Notes: generated by a model from the sequence alone, not told the origin. A DNA stretch of 11,241 nucleotides from an uncultured Bacilli bacterium (GCA_934085635.1 CAKOHL010000032.1:1-11241); one strand, 5' to 3'; shown: positions 1 through 7,013, counted from the first letter of the stretch. Made by a program: numbers and translations.

Positions 1-213
1 AATAATATCGTTGATTTAGGTGATAAGGCTGCTTTTGTACTCGAGAATATGTATAAAAATGGTGAGCTGAAAGATATAAGTGCTTTTCTTTCTGCTTTAG
101 CAATTCAAGATATAATAAAATGTAATTTGTATGAAGAATATAATTTAGATTGGTCAACAGCGGAAAAGTTTTATCTCTTGTGGGAAGAAAATAATTGTTC
201 TTTTGATAATTAG
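1..213 (+). CDS. 3' end of an unrecognised protein (partial)
   Basis: An open frame runs in from the left edge and ends at TAG (211-213), giving the last 70 residues of a protein whose start lies outside the window. The visible part is soluble-looking and acidic, with no membrane segment. It is probably helical and ends in an aromatic stretch (EKFYLLWEENN). I do not recognise the family. The reading frame is supported by its length, by typical codon use for this window, and by a clear promoter for the next gene starting 40 bases downstream. No convincing terminator hairpin follows. It could be a small cytoplasmic regulator or an accessory protein; nothing visible decides. Confidence 0.6.
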   Translation, partial: NNIVDLGDKAAFVLENMYKNGELKDISAFLSALAIQDIIKCNLYEEYNLDWSTAEKFYLLWEENNCSFDN

Positions 214-252
214 TGAACTCGTAAATAATAGTCAATACTAAAAAAATGTATC

Positions 253-280
253 TTGAAAATTTCTAAATTTATGATATTCT
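253..280 (+). promoter_or_regulatory. Sigma-A promoter for the DUF308 gene
   Basis: TTGAAA (253-258), a 16-base spacer, then TATTCT (275-280) preceded by TGA (272-274), making an extended -10. Transcription would start near 287, about 16 bases before the ATG at 303. Confidence 0.6.
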
Positions 281-302
281 TTTAATAGAAGGAGGATATT
301 TG

Positions 303-866
303 ATGATTAAAAATTATATTAAGAAGTTTGAAAGATATTCTATATTAATATCTTGTTTAATGCTTATATTATCATTGTTCTTGATATTTAAACCAGTTAA
401 ATCAGTAGAAGTTTTTATGATAATTTTTTCGATCATAGTATTTATAAGCGGTCTATTTAATTTATATAATTATTTTACTGTTGATAGAGAAGAGAGACTT
501 TATAGTTTTGATTTATTGCTAGGTGTAATAAATTTAATAGCTTCAGTATTAATATTTATTTATAGAACGGATTTAATTAATATATTTCCTATTATTTTAG
601 GTACCTATATTATTATTAGCAATTTATTTAAACTTCAATTATCTATTAATTTAAGTGCTGTAAAAGATAGTGGTTGGATATATTTGTTACTTTTATCTAT
701 TTTAACAATATGTATTGGTGTACTTTTGATAGTTAATCCTTTCGAATCAACAATTGCTATTGTTAGTTTAGCTGGTATATTCTTATTAGCTACTGAAATA
801 GTTAATATTATTGAGGACATATATGTATTTGCTAAAATAAAAAAAATAGAAAAATTATTAAAATAA
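303..866 (+). CDS. DUF308 / HdeD-like membrane protein
   Basis: An integral membrane protein of 187 residues with about six hydrophobic helices in two similar halves and a short basic C-terminus (KIKKIEKLLK). The pattern of paired helices with short loops (for example FKPVKSVEVFMIIFSIIVF, and later VNPFESTIAIVSLAGIFLL) fits the DUF308/HdeD family. That family's biochemical role in Gram-positive bacteria is not established; HdeD in E. coli is linked to acid stress. The start chosen is ATG 303, with AAGGAGG at 289-295 seven bases upstream. A TTG at 300 is in frame but too close to the ribosome binding site. It has its own promoter. The next gene starts about 58 bases downstream with a separate extended -10, and no terminator is visible between them. 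Confidence 0.75.
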   Translation: MIKNYIKKFERYSILISCLMLILSLFLIFKPVKSVEVFMIIFSIIVFISGLFNLYNYFTVDREERLYSFDLLLGVINLIASVLIFIYRTDLINIFPIILGTYIIISNLFKLQLSINLSAVKDSGWIYLLLLSILTICIGVLLIVNPFESTIAIVSLAGIFLLATEIVNIIEDIYVFAKIKKIEKLLK

Positions 867-898
867 TGAGGCGAGATATTTTTCTTGCTTTTATTTTG

Positions 899-907
899 TG
901 GTATAAT
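899..907 (+). promoter_or_regulatory. Extended -10 promoter for the SGNH hydrolase gene
   Basis: TGG (899-901) directly followed by a perfect TATAAT (902-907). No good -35 is visible at the right distance. Transcription would start near 914, only about 10 bases before ATG 924, so the message would be nearly leaderless. This argues against the in-frame TTG at 885, which lies upstream of the predicted transcript. Confidence 0.55.
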
Positions 908-923
908 TTTATTCGTGATTAAT

Positions 924-1919
924 ATGAAAAAGATTATTGTTAGTGTTTTAATAATTGTTTTTGTGATGTTAGGCTTTTATTTTAAATTTTATAAGCTTAA
1001 AGAAAATGATGATAACAGAAAATTATTTGATAAATATTTAAATGATTATGAATATAAAATTAATCAAGAAAAAGAGTCGTTGAATAGTAAAATAACAGAT
1101 ATTGAAAAAGAGAAAGATGGTTTTAAAGAAAATTTAGTTAATGAAAGAATTACTTTTATTGGCGACTCTGTTATGCTTGGAGCTGAAAAAGTTATAAAAA
1201 AGAAGTTTAAAAATGCATATGTTGATGCAGCTATTTCAAGAACTGCTTGGGTTTTAAATGAAGCCGTTGAAACGGCAAGGTCTAAAGGTAAACTTGGAGA
1301 TATTATAGTAATTAATTTAGGTGCGAATGGAGACTGCTCTTTATCTTGCAAGAAACAAGTACTAGATAAACTTAAGAATAAACAAATTTTTTGGCTTAAT
1401 ACTACTAATTATGATTATGTTAATGAAAGACTTGATAGTTTGGCTAAAGAGTATAGTAATTTATATATTATTGATTGGAAAAATTTAAGTAAAAATCATA
1501 GTAATTATTTTAATAGTGATAAGATACATTTAACTACTGTTGGTGCTCAAGAGTTTGTAGAAACTATTTTTAACTCTGTTTATGAGGTTAATGCTAAAAA
1601 ATATGATGAAGAAAAGAAAAAACTTCAAGATGATTATAATTCTAAATTAAGAAATGAAATTAGTTTTTATGGAGATAATACTTTAGTAAATAATTTCAAT
1701 TATTTAGTTGATAAGTTTGATGGAAATAGATTTTATAAAACAGAGTGCTCTGATATATCTGAGTTAATAAATGTTGAAATTAAAAATAATACTTTAAGTA
1801 ATAAAATAGTACTTGTTTATGATAATAAATGTAATATTAAAATAAAAGCTAATAGTAAAGTTTATTATTATGATGGTGATATTAATAAGGTTATTAATGA
1901 TATACAAAAAAACATATAG
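924..1919 (+). CDS. Membrane-anchored OatA-like SGNH hydrolase
   Basis: From ATG 924 the product has 331 residues. Residues 1-21 form a signal anchor (MKK then hydrophobic), 30-72 a charged coiled coil, and 75-215 an SGNH/GDSL domain like the extracytoplasmic domain of the peptidoglycan O-acetyltransferase OatA. Block I is FIGDSVML (Ser82 nucleophile), the block III region is NLGANG (131-136), a WLNT strand follows at 157-160, and block V is DKIHL with Asp199 and His202. The acyltransferase-3 membrane domain of OatA is missing, so it may be a cell-surface esterase or acetyl transfer partner acting on wall polymers (inference). Residues 218-331 repeat the layout: coiled coil, then FYGDN at 248-252 aligned with FIGDS but with Asn for the serine. 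A TTG (885) and a GTG (915) are also in frame, but they lie upstream of, or next to, the predicted transcript start. There is no Shine-Dalgarno at 924. Confidence 0.75.
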   Translation: MKKIIVSVLIIVFVMLGFYFKFYKLKENDDNRKLFDKYLNDYEYKINQEKESLNSKITDIEKEKDGFKENLVNERITFIGDSVMLGAEKVIKKKFKNAYVDAAISRTAWVLNEAVETARSKGKLGDIIVINLGANGDCSLSCKKQVLDKLKNKQIFWLNTTNYDYVNERLDSLAKEYSNLYIIDWKNLSKNHSNYFNSDKIHLTTVGAQEFVETIFNSVYEVNAKKYDEEKKKLQDDYNSKLRNEISFYGDNTLVNNFNYLVDKFDGNRFYKTECSDISELINVEIKNNTLSNKIVLVYDNKCNIKIKANSKVYYYDGDINKVINDIQKNI

Positions 1920-1943
1920 ATATCAAATCTTATATGTTTTTTT
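1906..1943. terminator. Bidirectional terminator between convergent genes
   Basis: A perfect 13-base-pair inverted repeat: 1906-1918 (A7 then CATATA) pairs with 1931-1943 (TATATG then T7), with a 12-base loop. A-tract and T-tract flank it symmetrically, so it can act on both strands. The TAG stop of the plus-strand gene lies in the left arm and loop edge. The minus-strand gene stops at 1946, three bases beyond it. Confidence 0.8.
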
Positions 1944-1945
1944 AT

Positions 1946-3586
1946 TTACCATCTATCACATGTTAAATTGTATTTATTACATAATTTTTCATCAAGTATT
2001 ATTCCTTCATCTCCATACATATCTCCACACATACCTTGTGTGATATTAATATTAGGGTCTTTTAAAAGTTTTTCTGCTTCAGTTTCGCTATTAAATTCTT
2101 CTGGTAATTTATATATATTTTCATCAAGAATTACTAGGTAGTTATATTTATATGATATTGTTCCATTTTCTTCGCTATAATTATATTCAAAATTTGCTAC
2201 GTTTCTTTGTTTGCTTGATTTTATTTTTTCTAATTTTTCTACAATCCTTTTTTCTACGCTTTTATCTCTTGTTAGTTTAGAACTTAATTCATTAAATTTG
2301 CTATCTGATATTGTTCCTTCGCTGTTATCATAGTGTTCATCTGGAATTAAGCTTAGATACTTTGTATCTTTTTTATTTAAGTAATTTTTAAATACTTCAT
2401 TAAAGTTCGTTGTTATATAAACGTTTCCACATAGTGATGGGATTTTATACCATTCAATAACTAATAGGTTATCATTTAAGTTTATTTTATCTATAGTTGA
2501 TGAAACTTTTTTATTAACTGTTATACTATAATAAATTTCTGGGCTTTCTATTTTATAGTTAACTCCTTCTATCTTATTTGTTACTATTATTTCTCCATTT
2601 ACACGATGTTCTTCTTCTTTTTTATAGTTTGTATCTACTCCAAGTTTTACGTTTGTATTATTTATTTTATCTACTAAACTTTTACTACCTTTAACTGTTA
2701 TTTTAACGTTTTTGCTATAGTTATAAAAGTTATGAACAGTAATTATTTCATTATCTTCATATACATTAATAGCTGTTATTTCTGGGTTTTTAATAGTTAT
2801 AGTTTTAGTAATTATTTCTTCTCTTTGAGTTTCCTCATTATTTTTATTAATTTTTTTCCATTTAGCAGTTAAAGTAATGTTTTTTGTTATTTTAGTTGAT
2901 GGATCAAATTTCTTTCCATTTAATTGCCACTCGATAAATTTGTATCCTTCTTTTTTAAGGGGTTCTAGTTTTCCAAGAATTGTGTTTTCTTTAACCATTC
3001 TTTCTTCTATTTTATTACCGTCATCTTCAAAAGTTACTGTGTAAGTTTTAGCATCCGTCTTTATTTCCTCAAGTATTTCTTCTTCATTTATATACTCTTT
3101 TATGTCAACAAATACATTAAAATTAGTAGTGTAATCAGGGTTTTCTTTTATTTTGTTTTTTATTTCGTTATAGTCAATATTTTCGTAATCAGTAATTAGA
3201 TTTATTTCAGAAAATGCAATGTTATTTTCTCTTGCTTTATCCATAATCATTATTATGCTTTCTAGGTATGTTTTATTAGTGAAGTCTAGATTTTTATATA
3301 TGTCTTTAGCATCATTATTTATGAGTTCACTTTCAATTACCTTGTTTTCAATAGACGAACATATTTCTTTTTTCCCGTAATCATTAGTGCATTCAAAGTA
3401 AGTTTCTTCAAATACTAGTTTAACTAATGGATTTATACTTACATATAATGTATATGTTTCTTTTTTTAGTTCTTTTTTATTATTAGTATTTTTGTTTTTA
3501 TAAAGAAATATTCCAAGTAAACAAACTACTACTATTATAGTTATAATTCCAAATATTATTTTTTTATTTTTAAATATCTTTTTCAT
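1946..3586 (-). CDS. Anchored mosaic ectodomain protein: RsgI-like + InlB-type repeat + YbbR-like
   Basis: 546 residues. About ten basic cytoplasmic residues and one membrane helix (10-28) are followed by an extracellular region. Residues 44-135 resemble the extracytoplasmic part of RsgI anti-sigma factors: a VSINP motif at 49-53, then ELINNDAKDIYKNLDF and a helix, as in the known VSxNPS...LNxDA pattern. Residues 181-244 form a Listeria-Bacteroides/InlB B-type repeat (YTVTF...GYKFIEWQLNG...ITLTAKW). Residues 290-358 look like a YbbR domain (VKITVKGSKSLVDKI, then VKLGVD and SPEIYYSITV). The C-terminal 180 residues are unrecognised and end in a cysteine-bearing tail (Cys520, 536, 544). The cytoplasmic sigma-binding RsgI domain is absent and no sigI lies nearby, so an anti-sigma role is unlikely. 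A surface structural, sensing or wall-binding role is inference. Start ATG 3586-3584 has AAGGAAG upstream (3593-3599). Confidence 0.75.
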   Translation of the reverse strand: MKKIFKNKKIIFGIITIIVVVCLLGIFLYKNKNTNNKKELKKETYTLYVSINPLVKLVFEETYFECTNDYGKKEICSSIENKVIESELINNDAKDIYKNLDFTNKTYLESIIMIMDKARENNIAFSEINLITDYENIDYNEIKNKIKENPDYTTNFNVFVDIKEYINEEEILEEIKTDAKTYTVTFEDDGNKIEERMVKENTILGKLEPLKKEGYKFIEWQLNGKKFDPSTKITKNITLTAKWKKINKNNEETQREEIITKTITIKNPEITAINVYEDNEIITVHNFYNYSKNVKITVKGSKSLVDKINNTNVKLGVDTNYKKEEEHRVNGEIIVTNKIEGVNYKIESPEIYYSITVNKKVSSTIDKINLNDNLLVIEWYKIPSLCGNVYITTNFNEVFKNYLNKKDTKYLSLIPDEHYDNSEGTISDSKFNELSSKLTRDKSVEKRIVEKLEKIKSSKQRNVANFEYNYSEENGTISYKYNYLVILDENIYKLPEEFNSETEAEKLLKDPNINITQGMCGDMYGDEGIILDEKLCNKYNLTCDRW

Positions 3587-3612
3587 AAAGCACTTCCTTT
3601 TTAATTTTTTTT

Positions 3613-3621
3613 ATCATATCA
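3613..3621 (-). promoter_or_regulatory. Extended -10 promoter for the mosaic ectodomain gene
   Basis: On the minus strand TGA then TATGAT (reading from 3621 to 3613), about 27 bases before the start codon. The -35 is not convincing. It lies in the 132-base divergent region shared with the kinase-like gene. Confidence 0.5.
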
Positions 3622-3660
3622 CATTTTTGGCTTAAATGATATATTTATTTTTAAAAAATA

Positions 3661-3689
3661 TTGAAAAAATGTACCAAATATGGTATTAT
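3661..3689 (+). promoter_or_regulatory. Sigma-A promoter for the kinase-like gene, with an inverted repeat in the spacer
   Basis: TTGAAA (3661-3666), 17-base spacer, TGG-TATTAT (3681-3689). Transcription would start near 3696. The spacer and -10 contain TACCA-AATA-TGGTA (3672-3685), an inverted repeat positioned where a repressor could bind. The operator role is inference. Confidence 0.65.
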
Positions 3690-3718
3690 ATAAAGCCGAT
3701 ATGTTGGTGGGGGTTAGT

Positions 3719-4444
3719 ATGGAATTTTACAGCGTTCAAGATTTGAAAAATTTCTTATTTAAACAAAAGTTTTTGGGTAGTGGATCTCAAGGCTCTTGTT
3801 TTGTTAATTTTGAAAGAGATACTGTTTATAAGATTTTTAATGCTTTTTTAATAGACGAAGAAGATCCTTATTATAGTTATGAGGATATAATGGGATTTAG
3901 CTTTGTTAAAAACGGATCTTTTGTGTGGCCAGTAGACATTATAAAAGTTGATAATATGATAGTGGGTTATACAATGCTTTATGTTAATTCTACTGATTTG
4001 TTTAGAGTAAATCCTTTAAAGATTAATTTGAATTTGTTTAGAAAATTTATTGGCAAAACTTATGAAGATATTAATTTAATTACTTCAAGAGATATTAAAA
4101 TTTATGACTTACTTTATAATATAATGCTTGGGGAGGATGGCTTTAAGGTTGTGGATACCTTAGAGTATTCAAGTGGTAAAACTTCTTTTTTGTTAAATAG
4201 GAGTTATTTTGATTATGCGATTATGCTTTTTTTAGTGGATGGTTTTTTTGACTCAGTTGTTTATGATGACAAGTTATTAAGAGAAATGTATTTAAATAAA
4301 GAGGTTTCTTCAATATATTTTATTGATGAGTTTAAAAGAAAACTTTCTAGTTTAGTTGATAAAGATATTACTAAACTTGAAGATGCTAAAAAATTTGTGC
4401 TTCATAGAAATGGAGAGTATATTAGAGATTTAAAACTTGTTTAA
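3719..4444 (+). CDS. Small divergent protein-kinase-fold protein
   Basis: 241 residues from ATG 3719. Kinase-like landmarks in order: a glycine-rich loop LGSGSQGSCFV (Gly20, 22, 25), VYKIF with a candidate beta-3 lysine (Lys38), a hinge-like YTMLYV near 84-89, a catalytic-loop-like stretch IYDLLYNIML (Asp130, Asn134), and DGFKVVDT with a candidate metal-binding aspartate (Asp146). The HRD and DFG motifs are not canonical, the Asp-Asn spacing is one shorter than usual, and the C-lobe is very short. It may be an atypical kinase, an aminoglycoside-phosphotransferase-like enzyme or a pseudokinase. The substrate is unknown. In-frame ATGs at 3680 and 3701 were rejected: 3680 lies inside the promoter, while 3719 follows GGTGGGGG (3706-3713) by five bases. 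It is transcribed divergently from the mosaic surface gene. Confidence 0.65.
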   Translation: MEFYSVQDLKNFLFKQKFLGSGSQGSCFVNFERDTVYKIFNAFLIDEEDPYYSYEDIMGFSFVKNGSFVWPVDIIKVDNMIVGYTMLYVNSTDLFRVNPLKINLNLFRKFIGKTYEDINLITSRDIKIYDLLYNIMLGEDGFKVVDTLEYSSGKTSFLLNRSYFDYAIMLFLVDGFFDSVVYDDKLLREMYLNKEVSSIYFIDEFKRKLSSLVDKDITKLEDAKKFVLHRNGEYIRDLKLV

Positions 4445-4470
4445 AAACTCTTTAGTAATTTCAAACATTG

Positions 4471-4479
4471 TGATAAAAT
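4471..4479 (+). promoter_or_regulatory. Extended -10 promoter for the LemA-like gene
   Basis: TGA (4471-4473) then TAAAAT (4474-4479), with a weak TTTAGT 17 bases upstream (4451-4456). The predicted start of transcription is near 4486, about 18 bases before ATG 4504. Confidence 0.45.
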
Positions 4480-4503
4480 ATTATTATAGAGGTGAAGAAA
4501 GTA

Positions 4504-5055
4504 ATGGTTGCAATCTATATTTGTGGAGTTGTTGTAATAGTATTTTGTTTTTTAGGTATATTTTATTTGTCTAAAAGTGATAATCTAGTTACATTAATGT
4601 ATAAAATTAATATGTGTGATAAAGAAATTAATGAATTTTTAGATAATAAAGAAAGTTTAATAGTTAGAGTTATTAATATAATAAATAGAGAACTTAAAAG
4701 CGAATATAAGGTGTTCGATAAGGTTAAAAATATTAAATCTAGTAAATTAAATAATTATGATAGAGATGTTTTATTAACTGATGCTTATGAAGAAATTAAT
4801 AAAATTTATTCGGACAATCCTAATCTTAAGGATGTAAAAAGTTTTGATGGACTTATTAAGGATATTAGGAAGAACGAAATTAAATTAGTTAGTTTAAGAA
4901 CTTTATTTAATAAGTGTACGTTAGAATTTAATGATTTGTATAAGAAATTTCCTTATGGATTTATTTGTAAACTAAAGAAGTTTAAACCTAGAAATTTATA
5001 TCAAGGTAAAGAACTTAATAATGAAATTGATAAGGAACTTAATTTTTCGTTTTAA
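4504..5055 (+). CDS. LemA-like membrane protein
   Basis: 183 residues. One N-terminal membrane helix (4-23) is followed by a long helical region. The LemA signature is in the C-terminal half: a KSFDGLIKDIRKNEIKLVSL helix (112-131), an aromatic-asparagine pair in LFNKCTLEFNDLYKKFPYGF (134-153) matching the family's YN...YN...FP, and NLYQ (164-167) at the place of the usual yF. Divergence is strong in the middle. LemA proteins are inner-membrane proteins of unclear function, often beside stress proteases or membrane-bound enzymes; no such partner is here. The start chosen is ATG 4504 because GAGGTGAAG (4489-4497) is a good ribosome binding site for it. An in-frame GTG at 4492 is part of that site. 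Confidence 0.7.
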   Translation: MVAIYICGVVVIVFCFLGIFYLSKSDNLVTLMYKINMCDKEINEFLDNKESLIVRVINIINRELKSEYKVFDKVKNIKSSKLNNYDRDVLLTDAYEEINKIYSDNPNLKDVKSFDGLIKDIRKNEIKLVSLRTLFNKCTLEFNDLYKKFPYGFICKLKKFKPRNLYQGKELNNEIDKELNFSF

Positions 5056-5062
5056 GTCAAAT

Positions 5063-5094
5063 AAAAATATTAGATGCGTGCTCTAATATTTTTT
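5063..5094. terminator. Bidirectional terminator between the LemA-like gene and ung
   Basis: A perfect 12-base-pair stem, 5063-5074 (A5 then TATTAGA) with 5082-5093 (TCTAATA then T5), and a 7-base loop. It lies between two converging genes. The ung stop codon (minus, 5093-5095) touches its right arm. Confidence 0.8.
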
Positions 5095-5755
5095 AGTTTA
5101 AGTTAAAGTTTACTGGAGTGATGTTGTTTTTTATTAAAAAGTTGTTTGTTTTTGAGAAAGGTTTACTTCCAAAGAATCCTGAGTTTGCCGAGAATGGACT
5201 AGGATGTGGGCTTTCTATAATTAAATGTTTGTGATTTGTTATGAATTCCTTTTTATTTCTGGCAAAGTTACCCCATAGTATGAATACTACTGGTTCTTGT
5301 TTTTGATTTAAAAGTTTAATTATGTGATCGGTTAGAAGGTTCCAACCTAAGTCTTTGTGAGAGGCTGCTTTATCTTTTTCTACTGTTAATACACTGTTTA
5401 AAAGGAGTACTCCTTGTTTTGCCCAAGAAGTTAAGTCTCCATCTGCGGGTTCATCATATCCTAAATCATCTTTGAGTTCTTTAAAAATATTTTTTAATGA
5501 GGGTGGCTTTTTAACTCCTTTTTGTACTGAGAATGAAAGGCCGTGTGCTTCCCCTGTGCCGTGATATGGATCTTGTCCTAAAATTACTACTTTTACATCT
5601 TTATATGGCGTTAATTTTAATGCGTTAAAAATATTATTATATTCGGGAAAGCAAGTGTTTTCTCTATATTTTTCTTTTACTATATTCATAAAATTATGAA
5701 ATCCATTACTATTCAAAACTGATGCTAATACATCATCCCAATCGTTTCCTATCAC
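5093..5755 (-). CDS. ung: Uracil-DNA glycosylase (family 1)
   Basis: Removes uracil from DNA at the first step of base excision repair. All family-1 motifs are present. Numbered from the upstream GTG at 5764 they are GQDPYHG (63-69, catalytic Asp65), LLNSVLTV (121-128, Asn123 reading uracil), FILWGNFA, and HPSPFS (187-192, catalytic His187 in the DNA-intercalating loop). Length (220-223 residues) is normal. Two GTG starts are possible. The one at 5755 follows AGGTGA (5761-5766) at good spacing; the one at 5764 lies almost on the predicted transcript start. I prefer 5755. It may be read both from its own promoter and from the transporter gene 28 bases upstream. Confidence 0.97.
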   Translation of the reverse strand: MIGNDWDDVLASVLNSNGFHNFMNIVKEKYRENTCFPEYNNIFNALKLTPYKDVKVVILGQDPYHGTGEAHGLSFSVQKGVKKPPSLKNIFKELKDDLGYDEPADGDLTSWAKQGVLLLNSVLTVEKDKAASHKDLGWNLLTDHIIKLLNQKQEPVVFILWGNFARNKKEFITNHKHLIIESPHPSPFSANSGFFGSKPFSKTNNFLIKNNITPVNFNLN

Positions 5756-5771
5756 TTTTATCACCTAATTA

Positions 5772-5800
5772 ATTGTATCACACTTATTCGATTTTGTCTT
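5772..5800 (-). promoter_or_regulatory. Promoter for ung, inside the 3' end of the transporter gene
   Basis: On the minus strand: AAGACA (5800-5795), 17-base spacer, TGA-TACAAT (5780-5772). Transcription would start near 5765, about ten bases before the preferred GTG 5755. The -35 overlaps the last codons of the upstream gene. Confidence 0.5.
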
Positions 5801-6974
5801 TTAATTTAAATACAACATAAATATTTAACGAAATAAGCATAAGCATCATAGTGTCTATAAATTTCCAAATGATAGTGGTTTCTAAAAATATTCCAAGTAA
5901 TATAAAGGATGTGATTATTAATTTTGAGGCTATGTTTATTAATTTATTTTCTGTTAAATATTTAATATTTGATATTCCTATATATATTCCAGATATAATT
6001 GAGGATGAGGCTAGTAGTGTTATTATTAAGTTTAAAAAATAATTTCCAAAGGTTTTAAAGTGAAAAGCAAAGGTATTTTTAAGTAATGATAGATAAGTTA
6101 TATTTTTTTGTCCGCCTTTAATGGTGTACATTAAAATTAAAATTGTTATAATTGTTGATATAACAAATACTATAAAATAAGAGCTAATTACCAGAGTGTT
6201 TGCTACTATTTTTTTGTCTTCACTAGATATTCCACTTGCCATACTGGTCGTTCCAATTAAAAGTTCATTTAAAAATATGCTTCTTTTTATCCCTATAACA
6301 AGCCCGATGAAAATGCTCTTTGTATTTAATAAGTCATTAAATATTAATTTTATAACTTCAGGTAAAAGTGTTATGTTTTTAATTATTGTATATAAGCTTA
6401 TTGTTAAAAAGAATATGAGGATAACTGGTACTATTTTGTTAAGTATTTTTCTTATTTGACTATCAGAATTTGTTATTAATAAAGTTATAAAGATAATAAA
6501 TATTATTAAAAGTATTTTTTTATTAACTCCTAAAGTATTTGTTATGGTGTTTGATTGTATCATTAAAAAGAATATTGAGTAAGTTATTAGAAAAGTTATT
6601 AATAATATGATGGCGAGGATGTTCTTTTTTAAACCAAATTTTGTGTAGTAGTAAGGGCCACTTATGTATGAAGAATTCTTATAACTTTTGTATTTGCTAC
6701 CAAGATAACTTTCTGAATATACAATACTTGAGGTTAACAAAGTAAATATATATATCCATATAATTGATGAAGGTCCACCTATAAATATAGACATAGTTGT
6801 TCCAATTAAAGACCCAACTCCCATTTTTGACCCAAGTGCAAGGTATAGATTTTCATAGTTTATTTTTTTAAAAAGATCTTTTATTTTATAATTATTATAG
6901 TTTATTTTTTTAGACAGATTAATACCAAGGGAACCAATTATAAATATTAATATTATCCATAATGTATTTAACAT
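5784..6974 (-). CDS. Divergent AGCS-family (sodium:alanine/glycine symporter-like) transporter
   Basis: About 396 residues with around ten membrane helices. The fold-defining stretches of the alanine/glycine:cation symporter family are recognisable: LALGSKMGVGSLIGTTMS (45-62) stands for the usual ASTVGTGNIAGVA, GGPSSIIW (66-73) for GGPGAIFW, ISGPYYYTKFGL (104-115) for the GPMYYIxxGL region, and GIKRSIFLNELLIGTTSMAS (228-247) for GVKRGLFSNEAGMGSAP. Several residues that are near-invariant in characterised members are changed (NIAG to SLIG, SNEAGMG to LNELLIG), and the protein is shorter than the usual 440-490. Substrate and ion use are therefore uncertain. The start ATG 6974 is preferred; an in-frame TTG at 7013 coincides with a TTGACA -35-like box. 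No Shine-Dalgarno is visible. The base composition is more AT-biased than its neighbours, as expected for helices rich in Ile, Leu and Phe. Confidence 0.7.
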   Translation of the reverse strand: MLNTLWIILIFIIGSLGINLSKKINYNNYKIKDLFKKINYENLYLALGSKMGVGSLIGTTMSIFIGGPSSIIWIYIFTLLTSSIVYSESYLGSKYKSYKNSSYISGPYYYTKFGLKKNILAIILLITFLITYSIFFLMIQSNTITNTLGVNKKILLIIFIIFITLLITNSDSQIRKILNKIVPVILIFFLTISLYTIIKNITLLPEVIKLIFNDLLNTKSIFIGLVIGIKRSIFLNELLIGTTSMASGISSEDKKIVANTLVISSYFIVFVISTIITILILMYTIKGGQKNITYLSLLKNTFAFHFKTFGNYFLNLIITLLASSSIISGIYIGISNIKYLTENKLINIASKLIITSFILLGIFLETTIIWKFIDTMMLMLISLNIYVVFKLKDKIE

Positions 6975-6984
6975 ATTAATATAT

Positions 6985-7013
6985 ATTCGATTTGTGGTAA
7001 AAATATGTGTCAA
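6985..7013 (-). promoter_or_regulatory. Possible promoter for the AGCS-like gene
   Basis: On the minus strand a perfect TTGACA (7013-7008), 17-base spacer, then TCGAAT (6990-6985), which matches the -10 at only four of six positions. It would start transcription a few bases before ATG 6974. Confidence 0.3.

Noticed and set aside
635..820. Minus-strand frame opposite the DUF308 gene
   Set aside because: Shadow of the plus-strand gene, with no ribosome binding site or recognisable domain. The same applies to the frames at 1064-1351 (-), 5851-6042 (+), 6196-6459 (+) and 8742-8990 (-).
885..923. Upstream TTG/GTG extension of the SGNH hydrolase
   Set aside because: The extension overlaps an extended -10 promoter (899-907), while ATG 924 begins a standard MKK signal anchor. 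GAGGCG at 868-873 could serve TTG 885, so some doubt remains.
3680..3718. Upstream ATG 3680 start for the kinase-like protein
   Set aside because: It lies inside the promoter between -35 and -10, so it would not be transcribed from it.
6975..7013. TTG 7013 start for the AGCS-like transporter
   Set aside because: The TTG is part of a TTGACA box and the added 13 residues are not hydrophobic or conserved-looking; ATG 6974 starts directly at the first membrane helix.
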